Origin: Cytospora piceicola
Taxonomy: Eukaryota; Ascomycota; Sordariomycetes; Diaporthales; Cytosporaceae
Length of the DNA stretch: 64,000 nt
Direction of reading: 5' to 3'
Assembly (NCBI GenBank): GCA_023375675.1
Contig: JALQBC010000021.1
Coordinates: forward strand, 1-64,000
Shown: positions 1 to 13,000 of the stretch, piece by piece
How positions within the stretch are numbered: the stretch's first letter is position 1
How the letters are laid out: the number at the start of each line of letters is the position of its first letter
Notes under the pieces: model-generated
What the model saw: only the letters and a program-made list of their open reading frames with translations
The model's database searches: none
Told to the model about the DNA's origin: nothing
Made by a program: the position numbers and the translations under genes

Positions 1-1717
1 GTGAAGGATGTGTGGACCTACACTGACCTATAACATACATAAGAATGAGACGAGGTTGATGACTGAGCATGAAAAGAGTGGGGGGGTTAATTGTCAGTTT
101 CGCCAGACTATGCGGTAGTAGCTGGAGGATGATCCGTAAGCCGAAAGTTCGTACAGTAGTCCTGCAGCACAACAAAAATCTTTTTTTAGCGGGCCGTATC
201 ATCCGCTTGCTCGCTAATAATCTTAATTAGCGCCAGATACAAAAAGCCATAAAGGGTGCGCACCTACCCACCTAGTAGGTTTGTAGTCCTTCTAATTCTC
301 TACAAGTTCCACCTGTTTTGTCTATGTATCCCTGCGAGTGCGGCATGTTACAGTAGATACATAGGGTAGCCGGACTGTAAAGGCCTATCTATACCTACAT
401 ATATGCTCCATATTCTCGCGTCCTTCGGTCAACGTCCCATATATGTGCGGTGGTGCGGTGCGGTGCGGTGCGGTACGCTACGGTACGGTACGAACCCTGA
501 GAGAAGTACAAGTACAGTGCAGTGCAGTGCAGGTAAAGCTCCGTGCGCCCGCGACTCATAAGAGCTGCCTCCCCAACCTTGTCTTGTATCAAAACCGAGC
601 GAGCATTGGGGACTTGAAGACAAGACACAAAGAGAGAGAGGGAAGCTGGTGAAAGAAGAGAAAAACAAGCCGAAAAAGGGGCATACGGGTTTTTGACAAT
701 TGCTATATCGTCACTGTCACTTATCGTTGTCGTTGTCGTTGTCATTGTCATTGTCGTTGTCATCAATATACGGCAGCAATTCAGGCAATATCTTTTTCTC
801 TTTCTTGGCGGATTGGTAACAGAAACACGGCGAGGTGAGTCTGTGAGTCTTTTACTGGTCAGAACAGAACAGCGGAGGAAAGTACGCTCGCTCTCGGTCA
901 AAGGACGGGACGGGAGCTACGCGCCTTCCCAATTACCCGCAGGAGGAACAACCAACAAAAAAAGTAGCCCTTCCAAAGTGCCAACGAACGAGTGCGTTTG
1001 CGCCCAGCATCATCCTTCCTTCCCTTCACTTTTCCCTTGGCTTATGGGGTTGGAACTCTGGTCTATTACTTCCCTGCATTGCATCTTTTGGTCCTCCATC
1101 ACAACACAGCCAACCCTAATTGCAACTTCGTCTCCGTTCACTTACCCATTTCTCTACACTCACTCACACTTTACACTCCACACATCATCTTCAAAACCAC
1201 ATACCTAGTATTCCCCCTCACCCCCCCCCCCCACTACGGTGGTCTCCGAGGAACATATGTACCATACCTACCCATCAATCAACTCCAACACGGGCACAAC
1301 ACAGCAAAAAGAAAAACACACTCGGCAATAAAAAGCGTTTATAACGTGTGTGTTAGTTCTGCGGGCTCGAGGTGCTTAGTCCCCATTATCCAATTCTATA
1401 TTTGTCTTCCGTTCGTCCGAATCCTCACGCCACTGTACTGACTCTTCTCCATCTTATAGATATCACTCGTCTGTACTCGCCAACATCGACAGGTCTTAGG
1501 GTCGATTGTCAGGCACCTGCTGCATTAGTCTTGACCTCGGGATATTCCTTCCCCAGGAATGCGGCATAGTGCGGCATAGTGTTACTAGTTAACTAGGAGA
1601 AGAAGGCAGATCACAGTCTGCAAGCATCAGCATCGGCATCCTACCTTCGCTCGAGTTCACTTGTCAGAGTACTTGGGTGGCATCTCCAGATGTTACGGTG
1701 TTCCTGGCCTCGTCGCA
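1..1717. other. Non-coding left edge with short tandem repeats
   Basis: No convincing gene. Bases 82-117 match the terminus of the MITE at 53.3 kb (G-run, then a CCAGACTATGCGG core followed by TA). Bases 448-495 hold short GGTGC then GGTAC repeats. Bases 715-770 are a TTGTCG/TTGTCA hexanucleotide array. A C-run lies near 1220-1232, and the motif TGCGGCATAG is doubled at 1560-1580. The last few hundred bases are presumably the promoter and 5' UTR of the gene starting at 1718. Open frames here begin with non-ATG codons or are low-complexity translations. Confidence 0.6.
82..117 (+). mobile_element. Terminus of a MITE A relative at the left edge
   Basis: The 20 bases at 98-117 (..CGCCAGACTATGCGGTA) match the right end of MITE A (53948-53967) with two or three differences. 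The bases upstream (GGGGGTTAATTGTCAG) loosely follow the element's GGGGGTGGTATTTACGAGG. It ends at TA, as expected. The rest of the element would lie left of the window, or this is a solo end. Confidence 0.5.
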
Positions 1718-4700
1718 ATGAATCCCAATCCAGTCAACGAGTTTCTGCCGTCAGCGGCTACCCCAGACCGCATGGATCTGGATGATGATTTCGACATGGC
1801 CCGGTGGCAGGCATTGAGAAAGGACAAACTGGAGGAACAGAAGCGCCTCGACGAAGAACACCACCAGACCCAGATGCAGATAGAGATGCAGTTGGAGGCA
1901 GAAAACCAGCTCTTGCTCTCACAGGTTCAGCACAAGGTCCAGGAGAGCATCCAGCAGGTCTTCGTAGATCTCCAGCAGTCAATTGTTGCTACTGTCGGTA
2001 CTCAGGTCGAGCTTCGTCTTCAGCAACAACGCCTTCGCGACGAACACGCGGCGAGTACTGCCAGCATCGAGCAGCGGCACCTTAACAAGATTACGCACTT
2101 GATGGCGCCATCGTCCGCACGCGCTGCAAAACCCCACGACTATAGTGTCCGGGAGTCATTAACGCCTAAGCCATTTAATATTCCGGTAAGTCTACTTCAT
2201 GCAGCATTTGGTTATGCAATAGAGCTGACATTTATAAACAGATGGTCAACGGTAGAGGTCAAGGCACTCCTGCGACTCAATCTGAGCCTCCGCACATGCC
2301 AATACCGCAACACACCCCTGCGCCTCGGCAAAAGACAGCTGAGCGCCTTACTCCTTCCGAACCTGTGCCCCAGGAGTATGTGCCTCAAGAACCTGTTATG
2401 AGGCAGCCTGTGTTACAGCAACACATGACACAGCACCATCCGCCCGCAGAGCCGGCAATTCCTAAACAAGTGTCAACCCCTGAACCGCTAGCATCTGAAC
2501 ATATACCTGCGCAGCGTAAGGTTGACAATTTGAAGCTTCTTGACGATCGACCACAAGGAGAGACCGAGACTACCCCCAATATTGTACCCGGCGCTAAGCA
2601 TGGCAAAGAGAAACGTGCTGCGAAAGGATCAGGAGAGACTAGTGAACCGAAAGAACCCAAAGAACCGAGGGGCATAAAGGAAGTCAAGCACGCGACAGCT
2701 TTGAAGGATGCCAAAGCCTCCGAAACATCAGTGCAAACACCTCGTCAGGACACGAAGAGAAAGGCTGCTGATTCACTAGCCACCGGTACCGCTGCGATTA
2801 CAAAGCGGCCGCGTACAAGGGACAGAAAGCCGCAAGAGCAGGAGGTTTACGAGAACGCAGCGCAGGAGACACCGGCCGATCAAGCTCCTGATGCTCGTGA
2901 TCTATCGCAGACTCCTACGGTTCAGCGCACCATCCCCTTCAGTGAGATCTACCAAGATGGCAATGCTCAATACAAGCACCAGATCTTTGAGTATAAGCCT
3001 GGATCAGGCAACTGGTACATTGTAAAATGCGACGAGCACGACGTACATTTTAAGTATGGAAAGCCTGTGCACGGTGCTGCGAAACATGTGGCTAGTCCTC
3101 AACATGGCAGCAGGAACAAGAAGCATGATCTTGCTATCCATCTCTTGGGCTACCTTGTCACCGACTGTAACGCTGAGCTTGCTGAACTGAACAATCGCGA
3201 GTTCAAGCGCGCGTTAGACAATGGTTATGAGGTGCACAATAGGAACCTTCTCTCCAAATCGGGACGACAGCGTGCCGACGAGCGAAAGAAGCAGCCCAAC
3301 GCTAGCAGGGAAGGCGGCGAGATTCATGTCAATGGCGAGAGTTCTGCGAAGAAGCATAAGAAGCATGGATCCAAGACACTGCCACCAAGACGTATCATCA
3401 AGCCCAAAGAATGTCATTTCTACCAGGGCTTCTGGTCGTCGACCAAGAAGTGGTATTGCCTTATCGTCCTGCCTATACGACCGGATGGCAGCCTACGCGA
3501 GGTCGGTCTGAGAGAGAAGTTCCAGGAGATGCCTCTCATCGACAACGCCCCGAAGTGTTACCGTGTGGACAGAGTCAGCCTGCAGATCAAGGGCTGGCAG
3601 AGTGCATACGAAGACGGTGGTCCGAAGGTTGACAAGCGGGAGTACCCCGTTATGTACTTTGACAAGAACCCCCCGTCACTCGGCTGGCTCCATGGAGGTA
3701 AATTCGAGGAGCTCGACTTGGACAACCCACCGGCGGGCCTCGCGGATACTAAGGGCCTCAGAAAGGCACGGCAATGGTACGCTGAAAAGATGAACTATCG
3801 CAAGAGCTGGGAGGAGTTCAAAGAGCTTGGACCGGGCGAGCCACCCTTGGCGACGCCGGTGGGAGAGGGAGGCTGGGATGAGCAAGGATCATTGCTGCGC
3901 TCTGCCTTCAAGCAGGACGAGGACAGCCCGAGACGAAGCAGGCTGCGCGGGGGCGACAGCCCCGAAGTTGACGATTCATCGTCTTCGGGGGATAGCGACG
4001 ATGAAGACCCTATGAAGATGGATATAGGACCGATCCCGGACCCGGAGGCCGGCGACTCTAACTACGTCGACGGCTCAGGGTCCGAAGCAGGAGGCTCGGT
4101 TCTAGGGACGCGTGAGGACGAGGCGCAGCAGAGCGACGAAGAGGACAGGGAGGGCGGGGAGGACAAGCAAGACAACGAGGCGAGACCGACGCTCAACACC
4201 AGCCAAGCTGGAGTTATGCACCAAGATAAGAGCCTGGACGAGCCAGTGGAGGGGTCCCGGGTTGAGGTCAACGGCGCCGCAAAGCAGAACAATTCTCCGC
4301 GCAAAACGTGGACGGGGGCTCACCGCGCCTCTCCTCAGTACGACCAGCCTGACAGGCCCGAAGACAACAACGGAAACAACAACAACATGGGGAAGAACAA
4401 CAATAACGATGCCCAAGAACGCGGCATCTCTACCGTCCTCTCGGAGCAAGAACGCATACGGAAGAATGCGCAGGCAAAGGCGGCGGAGGCCGTCAAGCAA
4501 GCCGCAAGCCGCAGCAGGGACCCGTCCGAGGTGCCAGTCGCTGCAGAAGACGCGTCCAAGGCGCCGGCCGAGCCGGCCGCCGTGGCGCATCAACCTCGGT
4601 CGCTTCGCGTTGCGGCTTCTTCTGCGTCCTCCTCGTTTTCCGAACCAGAGCCATCTTCGTCATCGTTGGAGGCTGTGGCAGAGGAGAAGGCTCGGGCAGA

Positions 4701-6141
4701 AGAGAAGGCTCGGGCAGAAGAGAAGGCTCGGGCAGAGAGGGAGGCTCGGGCAGAGAATGTGAGGTGGGCAGCGGAACAGAGGCGGGCCGATGACCAAAGG
4801 CGGGCCGATGACCAAAGGCGCGCCGATGACCAAAGGCGCGCCGAGGACCAAAGGCGTATTGATGACCAGAGGCGCGCTGAGGCCCAGGCGCGGGCAGACT
4901 TCCATGCGGCTGTTGAGAACGAGAGGCAAGCAGCGGAACAGATACAATCAAAGTTGGCCGCGGCTGAGCGCATTACCGCGATTCACAACAAGCGGGTAGA
5001 CTTCCCGGTAGCGAATCAGAGTCGGGCAGACATGGAGTCCCTTGAGCGTATCGACGACCACATGCGAGCAGACCATCATGCGCGGTCAGTATTGTGGGAT
5101 CATCAGCGTTCGAGATCAGATGACGTGTCTGCAACGAAGGCGGTACTCGCAGCACCCGGCATGGGCAGGTTGAACGAGGGACGCAAGCATTCGAATCTGG
5201 ATAGCCTTATGAACCCACTTACTGACAGCCCGCGTGTTGAGACGAAAGAGGACCGGGTTGACAGCTACAAGCGGCTCGACAACCTGAAGAGGCAGATGCA
5301 GAGCGAGCATCCTGCACGATCTTTGTCAGTGCCAATACAGCTAAATACGCCGTCTTTCCAGCCTTCGCCCGGACATCAGCACCGGGTGCAACCAATGGAG
5401 CCGCAGGCACAAGCTTCGGCACCCCTATCGCATGTACTCTCACCGCCGCCCGTGCAGTCCCCGGCAATGGGACCTCCCAGAACCGCGTCCTCTACACCGG
5501 CACCGGGGTCGGGGTGTAACACGCCCACGGTTGTGATGCCTGGGGCTTCAGAGCGATGGCAGGCGGTCCGTACGCCCTCGTTCGGGGTGACACAGGAGCC
5601 TTCTCGGGCACTTACCCTCAACACGGGGACGGCGGCGCCCGGACCTATACCTGGACAGGCTCATGTAAACGGCAACGGCGCTTCGCAATCCATGTCGCAG
5701 CAGCCTCCGGCGGTGACGCCTGTGGCGAGCACGCCTACCCCGTCAGCCAAGTCCGAAGCACTAACGCCGGGCGCGGACAGGACCAAGAAGGAATTCTTCG
5801 ACGTGTGCCTGTTCCGCGACATGAGACGTGGGGTGCGCTGGTCGCGCGACAGCGCCGAAGCGCCCTACCTGCGCCTGGTGGCGGACCCGACGCAGGGCGT
5901 GGCGGTGTCGACGGGCGCCGAGGGCTTCACGGCCGTGGTCGAGCCGGGCAAGGTGCTGCGGGTGGAGCTGGAAACGGACAGGGAGAGGCAGCGGGTGCAG
6001 CTGGTGCTGAAGGACGGCGGGGAGCAGGTGGTGGTGTTCGAGGCGAACTCGGCCAGCGGTCGGCAGCTCAACGCGAAGATCCAGGGGCGGCGGTTCGTGA
6101 CGTGGGTCAAGAAGTGCAACGAGAGGGTGGACTCGAGGTAG
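1718..6141 (+). CDS. Large fungal protein of unknown function with Gln/Arg-rich coiled coil and tandem repeats
   Basis: Two exons, 1718-2185 and 2242-6141, with a 56-bp phase-0 intron (GTAAG..ACAG); product 1455 residues. The ATG at 1718 (purine at -3) is chosen because the frame upstream opens only with TTG. Residues about 40-130 are a Gln/Glu/Arg-rich helix. A compact segment at about 389-490 has conserved-looking Trp, Cys and His (core GSGNWYIVKCDEHDVHF). A second folded segment at about 547-630 starts CHFYQGFW. Long acidic, Asn-rich and Ser-rich linkers follow. Residues about 965-1065 are an (A)RAEEKA / RRADDQ repeat coiled coil. A folded C-terminal domain covers about 1337-1455 (FFDVCLFRDMRRGVRW). 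The pattern suggests a nuclear or scaffold protein, but that is inference. I do not recognise a named family. Confidence 0.85.
4678..4890 (+). repeat. Two adjacent 18-bp coding tandem repeats
   Basis: Inside the large gene, an 18-bp unit encoding ARAEEK is repeated about four times (4678-4760). A second 18-bp unit encoding RADDQR is repeated about five times (4787-4880), with decay in the last copies. Both keep the frame and extend a charged helix. Near-identical DNA in the inner copies points to recent slippage or unequal exchange. Confidence 0.85.
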
Positions 6142-7813
6142 TGGGGGGTTTTTCTTAGTGAGGGGGAGATGGTTTGTCAGGTGTCACTATCGTAGGCTTC
6201 GTTTCTGAGGGAGCTTGGTAGGTGGTTGTACGGATGTGTGGCTGTGTTGTATGGGTATGGGATTGATGGATTGGTGCGGCGTGTTCCGATTGCATTTGCA
6301 TCTTGGCATTCACACCCTGCGTGCATCTGGCATCTTTCTACATAGGCTCCTTTTCCTCTTTTTTTATTCTTGTTGTTTTATTCCATTGCGAAAAGCACGT
6401 GGATTTTTGTTTTGCTCTCAATGACAGGGGCTGTAGTGTACATAGACCAACCCTTTGCTTCGTTAAGACCTGATCCGTGTGTGCATCACGAGGAAACCGG
6501 AGACTGAGACTGTGACCGCCGTGATGTAAATTTGCATGTGATTGTCCGTTTGGGAGTGGAGAATATCCCGAAGATCGTCGGGCGGCAGCTGGCGAATATA
6601 CTTTTTTAGCGTGACTCGGGGGCCTTCACGTGGCTGTTGCTTTGCCTGCCGTGCCTACCAACCTGCCAACCAGCCAACCATGCACACCGTTAGGAGTCTT
6701 TCCTGGTACGACAGACACATAACTTAACTACCTAGGTACTTACTACACATGCAGTAGTAATTAGTAGTAGTAGTAGTAGTAGTCTATATCCTTCCGCCCT
6801 TATTTTCATCCTTCACGACATTTCGGTTATGCTTTCTTATTTCATCCATGCGCAAGACCTGGGTCTACAAGATACGAAGTTGTGAGTCCGGACACCGGAA
6901 CCCTCGGTCATCTCAGCCCAGCGCAACCCAGCCAGCCCTACATGCTCTTCCTCCTTTACCCGGAGCTGAGTGTGGATCGATCTACTTTGCACTGCACTGG
7001 CAGCGACATCTGGACTGCCTCACCTGCATTGCCAGCACACAATTACGGCCGTACCTGCCTCGTCTGCCCGTAAGGCTGCGTAAGGCAAACAAAAAAAAAA
7101 AAGTTAAGGAGGGGGACGTCTGAAGGAAGAAGAAAAAACCAACCTTAAATGGCTGCCCTTGTAAGTTGCAAATATATGCATATATATATATATATGTATA
7201 TACACATTCATATAGTTGGGCTGCATGCATCTATCTTTCGTTTCTTCTTTTTTCTTTCTTTTCTTTTTGCTGATCGGTTTGCTTCTTCATCATCCTCATC
7301 ATCATCCTCATCATCATCATCCTCATCATCATCATCCTCATCATCATCATCATCAACAACACCATATCATAAATTCCGGGGGTTGAGTTGGAATGGCAGC
7401 CACCGTCACTTGCAGCTGGCTGGCGTCCGGACTTGGCCTGAGCTTGGCGCTGGTTACAGCTGAATTTAGTGTGTGCTGACCGAAGCTCGCTGTAACGGCG
7501 GGCAGCTCGGAGCCACCAACGTCACTGACCATGGGACACCTCCACCCACCCAAATCCCTTACCTCTTCTTACCTTACTTCACTGCCTGCCCGCCTGCCTG
7601 CCTATGATGACCACCACAAACGGCCTCTTTTCCTATTGTCACAGAAAATAAAAAGAGAAAGAGAAGAAGAAGAAGAAGAGAATCAAACCCATCAAACCAG
7701 AAGACATGCTGCTCTGTCTTCAATCCAAATCCTCCCGCTGAGGCTCATGACCTCCCTTGGCTAATATCAACTTTTCCTGTCTCCTCTCATAGGACCTTCC
7801 TTGGCTTACACAC
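6142..7813. other. Intergenic, microsatellite-rich
   Basis: Contains the 3' UTR of the upstream gene and the promoter region of the peroxin gene. Repeats include (AGT)n at about 6750-6783, a TA-rich run at 7176-7203, and a TCATCATCC-type array at about 7286-7357, which produces a spurious poly-Ser frame. No gene seen. Confidence 0.6.
7286..7357 (+). repeat. TCATCATCC microsatellite
   Basis: An imperfect TCA/TCC trinucleotide array some 450-530 bp upstream of the peroxin ATG. It is likely to vary in length between strains. Confidence 0.85.
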
Positions 7814-10091
7814 ATGTCCACCCCTCATCGCCAACGAGGCGACACCCTCGACAGCGCGTCCTCCAACTCTCCTATTTACGACCATCACGATGAATCCTCT
7901 TACCTGATCGGTGCCGAGCCCAGGCCTACCGTGGCCTCCTTCTCCCCCGCCACCTTATCCTCCTCCCAGCCCATCTCTGCCGCGAAGCGACTGTCCACCA
8001 TCCTTGTCCACCAGAAGAGCCCCTTGCTCCTTGCTACCCCGCCGCAGGTCACTCGCGCCCTCGCCTACAGCCATCCCTTCCTCCTGCCCCTGAACAAGGC
8101 TGCTGCGTTGCTGAGCTGGTCCACCGGCGATCCCTGGGAGAGCTTTTTGCTGGTGGCTGTGTTCTGGGCTACGGTCCTGTATGGCAGCATCGCCGTGCGC
8201 TATGCCGGCCCGGTGGTTCTGCTCTCATTCATCATATTGGGCATGTATACGCGGCGTTACAGCCCCTTGAGCAGCAGCGGCTGGAGCGAGGATGGCGGCG
8301 CAGGTGGGGGCAGCGCGCCAGGCGGTAGCGTGCCAAACAAAGCTGCGAAGGGCAAGGGAAAGAACAGGGCCTCAACAGAAATCCCTGGTGCCACAGCTGC
8401 CAACGCGAAGGCGAGCGCTACGGCGCCCTCGGCGGCGGGCGCACAGCAGCACACAAGGGCCGGCTCGAGCGCCGAGGTGACCAACACGAAACACCAGAAG
8501 ACCCTCGACGAGATTGTGGAGACGTTGAAGGAGTTCACGGCCCGGTGCAACATCCTCATGGAGCCCATGCTCGAGCTGACCGACTTCCTGAGCACCCAGC
8601 GCAACGCCACGAGCGCGACCACGCGGCCGGCCCTGACGACGCTGTTCGTGCGGATCCTGATGTGCACGCCGCTCTGGGTCGCGCTGACGTTGCCTCCCTT
8701 CCGCCTCATCACGGCGAAGAGGGTCATCCTTGTTTTCGGCACCATCATCCTGACCTGGCACGCCAGGGTCGCCAAGACGGCGAGGATACTACTGTGGCGG
8801 AGCGCGAGTGTGAGGAGGCTGGCGGCACTGCTGACGGGCTTGACGATCCCCATACCGGACAGGGCAAAGAGGAGCAAGGGCGAAGGCTCCATCGAGGAGG
8901 CCAAAGAGGTGGTGTCTGACGAGGCTACGGCAAACGCCGCGGCGCAGACCCAGTCCGACCTCACCCGGTCGATACGTCGGGCGCGTGGTGCCCCGGATGC
9001 CGGAGTGCGGTTCACTTTCATCATCTATGAGAACCAGCGCCGGTGGGTCGGGCTGGGGTGGACGAACAGCCTCTTCTCGTACGAGAGGGCTGCATGGACG
9101 GATGAGCACACCAACCCTGTTCCGCCTAAAAACAAGTTTGAGCTTCCCGAGGTGGAAGACGACAGCGGCATGCGCTGGAGGTGGGTCAGCGGGAGCAGGT
9201 GGAGGGTTGACGGCGTGCCGGATGAGGCTGTGGCTGGCAGTGGTGCAGATGGCAAGGAGGGGGAGTGGAACTACGACGGTGAGGGAGGGAAGAATGGCTG
9301 GGTCTTCTACGATAACAAGGTATGTGGCTTCATGTTCTTTGTGACTGTACAATGTCGACCTGGCAGAGACTGACGCGTTGCTCCTACAGTGGCAATTTGG
9401 CCGTCGCGGTCAAGATGGCTGGGGACGGTGGACGCGGCGGAGAAAATGGTACCGCGATGCCGAGCTGGTCGAGATTGACAGCGACGACGAGGCCGAGTCG
9501 GGAAAGGAAGGGTCCGCGGATTTGCGGCCGCCATCTCTACCGCCGAGGCCGAAGACACCCACCCTCGCACCCCCAGTCACCACGACGTCAGCAACGACGA
9601 GCATGCCCAACCTCCACAGGCAGAATGACACCCTCAACGACATAAGGGAGGAAGCCGAGACCGACCAAGGCTACGCAGTACAAGCGACCATGACAGCAAC
9701 AGCGTCAGAGAAGGACGACAACTCGTCCGTCTTCTCCAACTCGTCCCGGTCGGCCAGGTTCAGGGTCCCGTCGCTGCGGCGGCGCATCACCGAGACGGGC
9801 AGCAAGCTGCAGAGCAAGTACGACGACACGAGCACCCGGCTGCAGAGCAAGTACGACGACACCAGCACGAGGCTGCACAGCAAGTACGACGACATCACCA
9901 GCAGCCCCAGGTCCGTCAGCGTGTCGGCGTACTCGGTGGGGAAGCCGCTGGGCGGCCGGTCCCGGAGGACGAGCGAGGTGCAGAGCGAGGACGATACGGC
10001 GAGCCTGGGGCCCGTGACGGGCCTGGAGATCTCGAAGGATAGGGGCGGCTCGTGGGGGGTGGGGGACGAGGTCGTCATGGGGCTGGAGTGA
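7814..10091 (+). CDS. Pex23-family peroxisomal/ER membrane protein with dysferlin domain
   Basis: Exons 7814-9319 and 9390-10091 (intron GTATGT..CTACAG) give 735 residues from an ATG at 7814. Hydrophobic stretches at about residues 110-150 and 275-320 fit the membrane-shaping N-terminal part of the Pex23/Pex30-32 peroxins. Residues about 395-540 form a dysferlin (DysF) domain. Its N part has RRWVGLGWTNSL and ERAAWTDE; its C part has WRWV, GWVFYDNKW and the basic TRRRKWYRDAEL. The intron falls inside the C part after DNK, and splicing restores the motif, which confirms the junction. In yeasts these proteins regulate peroxisome size, number and ER contact sites. The C-terminus is disordered and carries a threefold 11-residue repeat (about 9804-9902). 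Which paralogue (Pex23, 30, 31 or 32) cannot be decided. Confidence 0.88.
9804..9902 (+). repeat. 33-bp coding tandem repeat, three copies
   Basis: Three copies of a unit encoding RLQSKYDDTST lie in the C-terminal tail of the peroxin. Copies 1 and 2 differ by a few synonymous bases; copy 3 has Gln to His and ends in ITS. The unit is predicted helical and polar. Confidence 0.85.
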
Positions 10092-13000
10092 GTACTCCAC
10101 GAGTTGTGAGTGTATGTGTAGTGAGTAGGCTGGATGTTGGGTTGGGTTGGGTTTGGCTTGGTATGGCTTGGTGTTGGGTGTGGGTCGGGGTACACATGGG
10201 CATTATTACTACTAGGCGGTACTGAGTATGTATGGCAGGCAGTGTTTGGTAATTCCCTGATATGAATTCCCTGACATGGAGATCTTTTGCTGTAGTCAGT
10301 CGGTCGCTGGTGTTAGGATCAGGCCCACCAACCTTTCCTGGTGTATTCGGTTTGCGTACTAATTACAGGCTGTGTGTTGGTGACCTGAACCCAGGCCGAC
10401 CAAGTCATGCCTTCCCGCTGCTGCTTCTGGAGACGGTGGACGTTGACCTCGCCGCCACGGGCACATCCCGCCCCCCTGGCGTGTGGTGCAGCCAGGGCGT
10501 GGTCGTCCGTGGCAAAGTCGACGGCGCCGTCTGAGGGCTGAGGTCGTTCTGGTCGGTATAGTGGGTCTTGACGAGGTGACGGGCCTGGCTGTGGGTGTGA
10601 TTGTTTGTTGGGCATGGGTAAGGGAGGTCGACCTTGGGCCTGTGGCTGGAGCGACGAGATGGCCTATGGGAGGGGAATACTTGCCTTGGATGTATTTGCT
10701 TACCGCGCCGTTCCTGTCGTACTTCTCCTCGGCGGTAGATTGTTGCGTTCCTTGGGCTGGTGCGTCTTGTCGAAAATCATGGTCGGTCGATGGTAGGTAT
10801 TTGTTCGCAGAGTTGGAACGATGGATTGAAGCTGAGACGAACAAGGGCCGTCGAAATCTGAAGTAGGCTGGTAGACCAATGACTGCGTTCCCTAGAGAGA
10901 TGTGGCATTGACACCTGATATAAAAGGCAGGCTATCAAACCTTCCAGCTTCTCGGAGTCGTCGGGAGGCTCTACGACCTCCCGCACGCACTATCGACGCT
11001 GCCTCGGAGGGAGGAAGCAGCCGGGGCATCCGATGGCGAGGTCCCAGGTGAACAACGTCCTATCCCAGCCATGGACACACTGGGCCTCGTCCAACAACAT
11101 CCACATAGTGTGGAAGGCAGATACGGGCCGTTCTGCAAGTAGGCATAGTTGGCTAGGCAGAGAGCCCTGGTCAGGCTCTAGCTTGAACCCACGAGGGGCT
11201 CTGCTGTTGCCATTGTGCTGCCTGGGGCCGAGACAGTTGATTGTCTCGTTGGCCTCATGGCGACGGATGAAGTTGATGTGGCTGTGGGAAATCCCAGGAC
11301 TGCCCTGGCTATGGCAGGCTATGAGAAAGGCGCCCGGCCCCGATCAGAACCAACTCCAGCAGTCCCATGCAGCAGCATGACGACTCTGGGCTCTGTCTCA
11401 GAGCACATTATGCTGGTTTGCGACATCGATCTGTAAGATAAAGGGGTTTGGCAGGGTTTCAGCAGTGCTCTACGCGTCTTTCCTTCTTCGCCTTTGTCAT
11501 GGGAATATTAAGTGTGAATTGGTGGCTGGAGATGATACTGTAATGCCGCAAACACCAACTGCTGAGGACCTCCGCTAAGAATTAGTTTGCGAGGTTTGGC
11601 AGATTGTTCGTTGTTCCGATGTTTCGAAGAAGCGCTGCGTGTTTATAAATAAACACTTCCTATACTGCGACTTTTTCCTTCCTATATCTATCCACTGCAT
11701 CTACTGCTACCAGCTACTTAGCAGCTGGATGGTAATGCCGACCGTTATATATACATAACAATTTGCAAAAATTCGAGATGATATCATCTCGCCAATCTCA
11801 ACAATTATCTCGAACAATATTCCGATGATACTAAGACAATCGTCCAACAAAAACCATCGCGACCGTTGTCCTCACGATCTCTGCAATCAGTCCCCCTCCT
11901 CCTCCTCCCCCTGGTGGTGGCGATGGACGTGGCCTTGGTGGTCACAACGACGGTGGACCTCCTGATGTAAGGGAACCTCAAGACGCCCCTGAGATGTAGG
12001 TGGTGACCTACCGGAGTCGCTGACTCCGGCGTGGAGGAGGACGTTGGTGGGGTGGGCGCGTGCTGGGTTTGGTCTGATCCCGTGGTTGTTTCTGTACGGG
12101 GAGGTCAGGCTCCCCATGATGAGAAGGTTTCGGTTTGCGTCTCGCGTCTGGTTCGGTCTCGCGGTTTGTTCGTTGCGGGGTGGTAATGTCCTGTGGTGGT
12201 GTCGTTGTCTTCTGGTCGCGGGTCCGCTGGCCCATGGTTGCGGTTGCGGTTGTGTTGTATGTCGGTGTCTGGCACTCTTCCTAGGGTCCGCTCATCTTGA
12301 GTAGCGGGCTGTTGAATAGGGCCTATGACAGACAATAAATCGTCCGGAACGGACTCCAGTTGAAGCTGCGTTGCTCGCCGGGGAGGGGGAGCTTTGGAAC
12401 GTTGTGCTTTCGTAGCTGGGACCGGTCTGTTGTGAATGCGGACATCACTTCAAAGTTCCTCGAACCTGTCTAAAGCTTCCGTGTCTTCATAGAGTTCCAG
12501 CACGAGTGGCTGCCACTCAGGTTCATAATGGTGTAGCCACTGGATGTCATGGCCAGATCTTGCGGCGGCGTCGTGATGTCACCACGACGGAACTCAACAG
12601 CCTGCAAGGCCTCGTCAACCATATCAAAATAGCTAATAAAGATTCTAATTTAGATTTGTATTCAGAGCTTCGAGCAGACGAATCTCGGGTCACGTAAGTG
12701 TCTCGTTTAGATGAGCTGCTAGAACAGCATTTACCCTGAGCTGTGGTGGATTAGGCGGAATAGACTATTAGATATAAAGTAAGTAATAGTGATGCTTAGA
12801 AAAGAAGTACAGGTATAACGTCAAGTTCCCAGCATACATTAGCCCCTATACTTATTTATCCCTACCTAGGAACAGACTAAGGAGGTCCTATATCTAAAGA
12901 AAGGTACGGTAGGTTTAGCTGATATCAATTGTCAAGCATTATAGATAAACTAGATAAACTCGAAGGAGGAGACTGTCTAACTATAGTACCTGTAGTTGAT

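Noticed and set aside
1661..1717. Extension of the first large gene to 1661
   Set aside because: The codon at 1661 is TTG. The ATG at 1718 has a good context and suits a fungal gene.
7149..7463. 104-residue frame with a long poly-Ser tract
   Set aside because: It is the translation of the TCA/TCC microsatellite and has no coding character on either side.
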